From assembly GCA_001464115.1 (NCBI GenBank), contig LNES01000006.1, positions 434,001-498,000 on the forward strand: DNA of 64,000 nucleotides, in the 5' to 3' direction. Shown in pieces: positions 60,179-64,000 of the stretch (position 1 is its first letter; every line of letters starts with the position of its first letter). Under the pieces are notes generated by a model, which had not been told where the DNA came from, searched no databases, and was given only the letters and a program-made list of their open reading frames with translations. The stretch comes from Chlamydiae bacterium Ga0074140 (lineage in GTDB: Bacteria > Chlamydiota > Chlamydiia > Chlamydiales > Rhabdochlamydiaceae). The position numbers and the translations under genes were made by a program.

Positions 60179-61532
60179 ACAGCAGATCCTTGATTATCTC
60201 ACCGCGCTTGGCCAGCGGCAACTTTTTGTCGGAGTCGATCAGCTCTCTTCAACGCAACAGGAGAGTTTCTATGCGCAGCTCAAAAAATATGATGGCCTTC
60301 TTCTGAAAAGACAAAGGGAGGCCCTTTTTCGCCCACGCCCCCCTCCTCCTGCAATTGAGCCTCTTAAAAAAATAGAGCACTCTGGAACGCCCGCATATCT
60401 ATCAGTAGGAAGAGAGCTCCTTTCTAAAGGAAAGGTGGGATGCATTATTCTTGCTGGAGGACATGGATCCCGTTTGGGCGCAAGCCAGCCTAAAGGGATG
60501 ATTCCTGTAACCCCGATCCGCAGCAAGTCTCTTTTTCAGATCTTTTTGGAAAAAAGTTTGGCTGCTTCGAAACAAACCGGCCACTCTCTTCCCGTCGCCA
60601 TCATGACCTCTCCTCTCAACCACATCGAAACGCAGACTTTCTTAGAAAAGCAGCGCTACTTCGGACTCAAAGAGCAGAACTGCTCCTTCTTCTTGCAGGG
60701 AACTCTGCCCTATCTCGATGATCGCGGAGATTGGCTCCTAGAAGCGCCAGGCCGTCTCGCAGAGGGAGCGGATGGGAACGGAGCTGCTCTCATCAACTTT
60801 TTCAACTCAGGCATCTGGGCCAAATGGAAAGAGAGAGGGATCGAATATGTAAACATCATCCCTGTCGACAATGCACTTGGAGATCCCTTTGATGCAGAGG
60901 CGATTGGCAGCTGTCACTCTTCAAAGGTCGACACCGTTCTCAAGGGAATTGTGCGTCGGGATAAAGAGGAGAAGGTCGGTGTTGTCGGAAGCGTTAACGG
61001 GCACCTGCGCGTTACCGAATACACAGAGCTTCCCGAGAATGAGAAAAATGCTGTCGATGTCGATGGTACACTCCGATGGAAAATTGCCAATACAGGCCTC
61101 TTTACTTTTCGCATGGATTTCATCGAGGGGCTCGCCAAAAATCCCCACTTTTTTCTCCCATGGCACCTCGCTCAAAAATCCGCAGAGGTCATGCTTGGAA
61201 CCTCCAAGGGGTACTTCAAGGAGAAAGTGAAAGTTTGGAAATGTGAAAGCTTCTTTTTCGACGTGCTAAATTTCACCTCGCAGGGCAGTAAACTTCTCGT
61301 CTACCCTCGTGAAGAGATCTACGCCCCACTGAAAAATGCAACGGGACAACACAGCCTCGAAGAGTTGCAAAAATCTCTCCAAAACGCCGACCGCCAAACC
61401 TTTGCAAAAGTCACGGGAAAAGAACTTCCTCCCGGCACCTTCGAATTAGATCCCGCGTTCTATTACCCCACACCCGCCCTCCTCGAAAAGTGGCGCGGCC
61501 GCGACCCCACACCTGGCTACGTCGAACCTTAA
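60171..61532 (+). CDS. UDP-sugar (UDP-GlcNAc/UDP-glucose) pyrophosphorylase, UDPGP family
   Basis: A 453-aa eukaryote-type UDPGP-family uridylyltransferase. The nucleotide-binding loop IILAGGHGSRLGASQPKGM (about 94-112), VAIMTSPLNHIETQTFLEKQRYFGL, and GADGNGAALINFF are typical, together with the VNIIPVDNALGDPFDAEAIG segment and the lysine-bearing KGYFKEKVKVWKCE. It produces UDP-GlcNAc or UDP-Glc; the motifs fit UAP1/AGX-type GlcNAc-1-P use slightly better. C. trachomatis CT715 is the counterpart beside gpsA (CT714). Confidence 0.88.
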   Translation: MLKQQILDYLTALGQRQLFVGVDQLSSTQQESFYAQLKKYDGLLLKRQREALFRPRPPPPAIEPLKKIEHSGTPAYLSVGRELLSKGKVGCIILAGGHGSRLGASQPKGMIPVTPIRSKSLFQIFLEKSLAASKQTGHSLPVAIMTSPLNHIETQTFLEKQRYFGLKEQNCSFFLQGTLPYLDDRGDWLLEAPGRLAEGADGNGAALINFFNSGIWAKWKERGIEYVNIIPVDNALGDPFDAEAIGSCHSSKVDTVLKGIVRRDKEEKVGVVGSVNGHLRVTEYTELPENEKNAVDVDGTLRWKIANTGLFTFRMDFIEGLAKNPHFFLPWHLAQKSAEVMLGTSKGYFKEKVKVWKCESFFFDVLNFTSQGSKLLVYPREEIYAPLKNATGQHSLEELQKSLQNADRQTFAKVTGKELPPGTFELDPAFYYPTPALLEKWRGRDPTPGYVEP

Positions 61533-61556
61533 AATGTATCAACTCTATTGGAAAAA

Positions 61557-61883
61557 ATAGACGAGCGGGGACAAGTCCTTCGGCTAGTCCCCCTCTCGCG
61601 TCGTCTCGCAGTTCTAGTTAAGAAATAAGAGGCTGAGGCAATTAAACCTGGTACTGGAGCAAAGCTGGAAGAGGCTCCGCGACGAAGGAGTGGAGAGGGA
61701 AGCGAAGCTCCAGCCAACGGCTTTAAGCTGCAATGAGAAATCGAAGCACAGGAGAGCGCAAAGCGCGTGCGGGGTAGTGCTTTGCACACCCCGCCTCCGA
61801 GCACTCGATTTATCGCAGCAGATTAAAGCTCAAGAGGGCGGCGAGGAACACGGATGCGTAGCGCCGTGTTCCCGCACGTCTAT
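61557..61883. repeat. Composite palindromic repeat, copy D (between UDPGP gene and gpsA)
   Basis: A 327-bp element, the shortest copy, filling most of 61533-61994. Ends ATAGACGAGCGGGGACA and TGTTCCCGCACGTCTAT; terminal hairpins at 61567-61592 and about 61846-61873. Internal modules shared with copy B include GAGCAAAGCTGGAAGAGGCT and GGAGTGGAGAGGGAAGCG, and with A and C the GCTGCAATGAGAAATCGAAG module. The left hairpin is the exact inverse of the right hairpin of copy A. No credible gene. Confidence 0.85.
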
Positions 61884-61937
61884 TGTGAACCTTTAAGTAC
61901 TACTCAACTTCAAAACCGAGCTGACATTAATCAAGAT

Positions 61938-61966
61938 TTGACGGTCGTAATGAACTGTGGTAATGT
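61938..61966 (+). promoter_or_regulatory. Predicted promoter of gpsA
   Basis: TTGACG (61938-61943) and TAATGT (61961-61966) are spaced by 17 bp, 29 bp upstream of the gpsA ATG. Confidence 0.5.
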
Positions 61967-61994
61967 GACCCTCTAAAACAACATTCATTCGACC

Positions 61995-62993
61995 ATGAAA
62001 ATTGCATATTTAGGTGCAGGAACTTGGGGGTTTTGCCTCGCTTCGCTTCTCGCTTCAAAAGGCCATGAGGTTGTGTTATGGACATCCAAACCAGAATTCG
62101 CCTCTCTTCTCTCAAAAAAAAGAGAACATCCCAAACTCCACGGCTACAAAGCGGATAAAAAAGTTGTCATTACAAGCGATCTCAAGAAGGCAATTGACGG
62201 AGCAGAGCTCATTGTCGAATCTGTCACATCAATGGGAGTTCGTCCCGTTTTCGAAAAGGTGCAAGCTCTGGGCGGAGTAGAGTGCCCAATTGTTCTAACC
62301 TCAAAAGGAATCGAACAAAATAGCTGTCTTCTTCTTCCAGAAGTTCTAAGAGATATTTTCGGGGAGGAGTACAAGGATCGCATCGGCTGTCTCAGCGGTC
62401 CTAGCCATGCTGAAGAGGTCATTCAGCAGCTTCCAACTTCTGTTGTCTCCGCTTCCTATGATCCTGAGCTGATGCTTTTAATCCGCGATACTTTTGCCAC
62501 CCCGTTTTTTCGCATCTATCCCAATGCCGATATTCACGGAGTTGCGTTTGGTGGCGCGATGAAAAACATCATCGCCATTGCATCGGGTATCTCCGATGGT
62601 CTGCGCTTTGGTGACAACACAAAAGCGGCTCTCATGACACGTGGACTCCACGAGATGAGAAAACTTGCCGTCACAAAAAATTGCGCGCCAGAGACTCTCA
62701 ATGGTCTTTCAGGGCTTGGTGATCTCTGTGTTACCTGCTTATCTAAACTCAGCCGTAACTACGCGTTTGGAAGGCTTATTGCTGAGGGGTTAACGCCTCA
62801 AGCTGCAAAAGATAAGATCGGCATGGTCGTTGAGGGAAGTTTTACCTGTGTCTCCGCCAAACAGCTCGGAGAGAAAGCTGGCATCGCCGTTCCGATTACC
62901 TCAGCTGTCTGGTCGATTCTCTATGAAGGACTCGATCCGCGCGATGCGGTAAAGTCTCTTCTCCAGCGTGCGATTAAAGAGGAACATTTGTGA
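61995..62993 (+). CDS. gpsA: Glycerol-3-phosphate dehydrogenase (NAD(P)+)
   Basis: A 332-aa enzyme reducing dihydroxyacetone phosphate to glycerol-3-phosphate for phospholipid synthesis. IAYLGAGTWGFCLASLLASKGHEV is the Rossmann motif, VLTSKGIEQ and GPSHAEEV mark the active-site region, and AFGGAMKNIIAIASGISDGLRFGDNTKAALMTRGLHEM carries the catalytic Lys. NGLSGLGDLCVTC follows. It precedes nnr with a GTGA overlap. Confidence 0.96.
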   Translation: MKIAYLGAGTWGFCLASLLASKGHEVVLWTSKPEFASLLSKKREHPKLHGYKADKKVVITSDLKKAIDGAELIVESVTSMGVRPVFEKVQALGGVECPIVLTSKGIEQNSCLLLPEVLRDIFGEEYKDRIGCLSGPSHAEEVIQQLPTSVVSASYDPELMLLIRDTFATPFFRIYPNADIHGVAFGGAMKNIIAIASGISDGLRFGDNTKAALMTRGLHEMRKLAVTKNCAPETLNGLSGLGDLCVTCLSKLSRNYAFGRLIAEGLTPQAAKDKIGMVVEGSFTCVSAKQLGEKAGIAVPITSAVWSILYEGLDPRDAVKSLLQRAIKEEHL

Positions 62994-64000
62994 TTTGTGG
63001 TGAGAAGATTGTCACAGCGGAAGAGATGGTCCGCGTTGAAAAATTAGCTTATGAAGCTGGATTCTCCGAAGAGGCGTTTATGGAAAACGCCGGAAGGGGC
63101 ATTGCAGAAAAGACACTCGATTTCATCGAGACGAAACTTCTTGAAAAGAGAGTCACTCTTCTTGTTGGCAAAGGAAATAATGGCGGTGATGCTCTCGTTG
63201 CGGGGAAGCATCTCCTCACTAAGGGATTTTCTGTTACAGCCGTTCATACCCATCCTCCTGAAGAGTGTTCTCCCCTTGCGCAAAAGCAGTGGGCGGCATT
63301 CAAAAATGCAGGAGGAACACACTCCATGGATGGCGAACTCCAGTGTGTGCTGCTCGACGGCCTTACAGGGACTGGATTTCATGGAAAAGCAGAAGGGCCT
63401 CTAGCCTCACTCATCGAACGTGCCAATCGATCTGAACTTCCAATTCTTGCCATCGATATCCCCTCTGGCCTCAAAGGCTCAACCGGCGAAGTCGGATCCG
63501 TTGCGATTCAAGCGACACAAACACTTTATCTCGGTCTTCCCAAAATCGGCTTTTTCATTGGAAAAGGGTGGAATCATGTTGGAGAGCTGATTTCTGTAAA
63601 CTTCGGGTTAAATGAAAAATATGTCGGCGAGGCAAATGCGACAGCTCTCCTCCTCGACAGCAAAAAAATCGGGTGCGCCCTTCCCCCCATTCAACGGAAT
63701 CGCCATAAATACCAAGCAGGGTATGTCGTCGCTGTTGCAGGCTCTTGCGGCTTTTCTGGCGCCGCTTTTCTCGCCTGCCTTGCCGCCCTTCGTTCAGGAG
63801 CTGGCATCGTCCGCCTTTTTCATGGATGGGGAATGGAAGGAGAGATGGGAAGCGCTCCCCTCGAGATCGTGAAAGAGGAGATTTCAGACCTTGGTCGCGT
63901 TTTCGAAGAGTGCAAAAGAGCAAGTGCAACCCTCATCGGTCCAGGCATCGGGCGAACCAGAGAGACCGAAAAACTCCTAAAACCTCTTCTCGCTAATCTC
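62990..64000 (+). CDS. nnr: Bifunctional NAD(P)H-hydrate epimerase/dehydratase Nnr (3' end outside window)
   Basis: The gene starts at GTG 62990, overlapping the gpsA stop (GTGA), and is open to the last base, giving 337 visible residues. The N-terminal YjeF epimerase domain begins MICGEKIVTAEEM and has VGKGNNGGDALVAGKHL and the DIPSGLKGSTGE segment. A C-terminal ribokinase-type dehydratase domain begins near residue 225 (NRHKYQAGYVVAVAGSCGFSGAA), with LIGPGIGR approaching its active site. It repairs damaged NAD(P)H hydrates. The frame is directly readable though truncated by the window edge. Confidence 0.93.
   Translation, partial: MICGEKIVTAEEMVRVEKLAYEAGFSEEAFMENAGRGIAEKTLDFIETKLLEKRVTLLVGKGNNGGDALVAGKHLLTKGFSVTAVHTHPPEECSPLAQKQWAAFKNAGGTHSMDGELQCVLLDGLTGTGFHGKAEGPLASLIERANRSELPILAIDIPSGLKGSTGEVGSVAIQATQTLYLGLPKIGFFIGKGWNHVGELISVNFGLNEKYVGEANATALLLDSKKIGCALPPIQRNRHKYQAGYVVAVAGSCGFSGAAFLACLAALRSGAGIVRLFHGWGMEGEMGSAPLEIVKEEISDLGRVFEECKRASATLIGPGIGRTRETEKLLKPLLANL

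Noticed and set aside
61529..61896. 91-aa minus and 68-aa plus frames over copy D
   Set aside because: Same repeat-derived peptide as above.
1..64000. CRISPR arrays
   Set aside because: No regularly spaced direct repeats were seen; the recurring sequences are dispersed palindromes.

Overview
The window is chromosomal DNA from a chlamydia, most likely an environmental (non-Chlamydiaceae) member of the Chlamydiae. The evidence is gene order. A type III secretion (T3SS) block sctJ-K-L-R-S-T has the same order as C. trachomatis CT559-CT564. An mcsA-mcsB ... frr-pyrH-tsf-rpsB ... pbp2 block parallels CT675-CT682. nth-mnmE (CT697/698), ruvC-ruvA (CT502/501) and UDPGP-gpsA (CT715/714) are also adjacent. 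MOMP-like porins and a TyrP-type permease fit. The dTDP-rhamnose genes, a capsule/exopolysaccharide-type export cluster, a CCC1/VIT carrier, a Ca2+-ATPase-like pump, DinD and a LicD protein are not typical of the reduced Chlamydiaceae. CT numbers are recalled, not searched.

Layout. 0-5.4 kb: end of a glycosyltransferase, then the T3SS operon, split between sctR and sctS by a dispersed repeat. 5.5-6.8 kb: MOMP-like porin and terminator. 6.9-11.6 kb: sufBCDS on the minus strand. 12.4-15.5 kb: rfbC-rfbD-rfbB-kdsB. 15.5-20.2 kb: VIT/CCC1 carrier, P-type ATPase, tyrosine/tryptophan permease. 20.3-23.3 kb: a tandem pair of predicted beta-barrels and a second MOMP-like protein. 23.4-27 kb: a large protein with all motifs of the guanidino-modifying/peptidylarginine deiminase fold, PgeF and a CPBP protease. 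27.2-29.6 kb: two paralogous small secreted proteins and an MFS carrier. 29.9-31.5 kb: mcsA-mcsB, with mcsB lacking the kinase residues. 31.6-37.4 kb: an accessory island with ispD, five paralogues of an unrecognised Met-Cys membrane-protein family, a LicD-type gene and dinD. 37.4-44.8 kb: tRNAs, frr-pyrH-tsf-rpsB, and a very large PBP2; the site where Chlamydiaceae carry ompA holds only tRNA-Gly and a repeat. 44.9-51.5 kb: a Cys-rich TPR-like protein and a Wza/Wzc-like export cluster with UDP-sugar enzymes. 51.6-53.5 kb: a second unrecognised family, three tandem paralogues. 53.6-64 kb: nth, mnmE, an MFS carrier, ruvA, ruvC, two GT9 glycosyltransferases, a UDPGP-family pyrophosphorylase, gpsA and the start of nnr, which runs off the window.

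The most interesting material is the two lineage-specific families of short hydrophobic-segment proteins (candidate T3SS-exported inclusion-membrane proteins), the deiminase-like protein, the degenerate McsB and BY-kinase, and an unusually rich set of non-coding palindromic repeats with no transposase in the window. One of these, a 330-630 bp composite element, occurs four times and has terminal hairpins whose stems vary by compensating changes.

Four tRNA genes are present (Thr-CGU, Lys-UUU, Glu-UUC, Gly-UCC). No CRISPR array, rRNA, integrase or transposase was seen.
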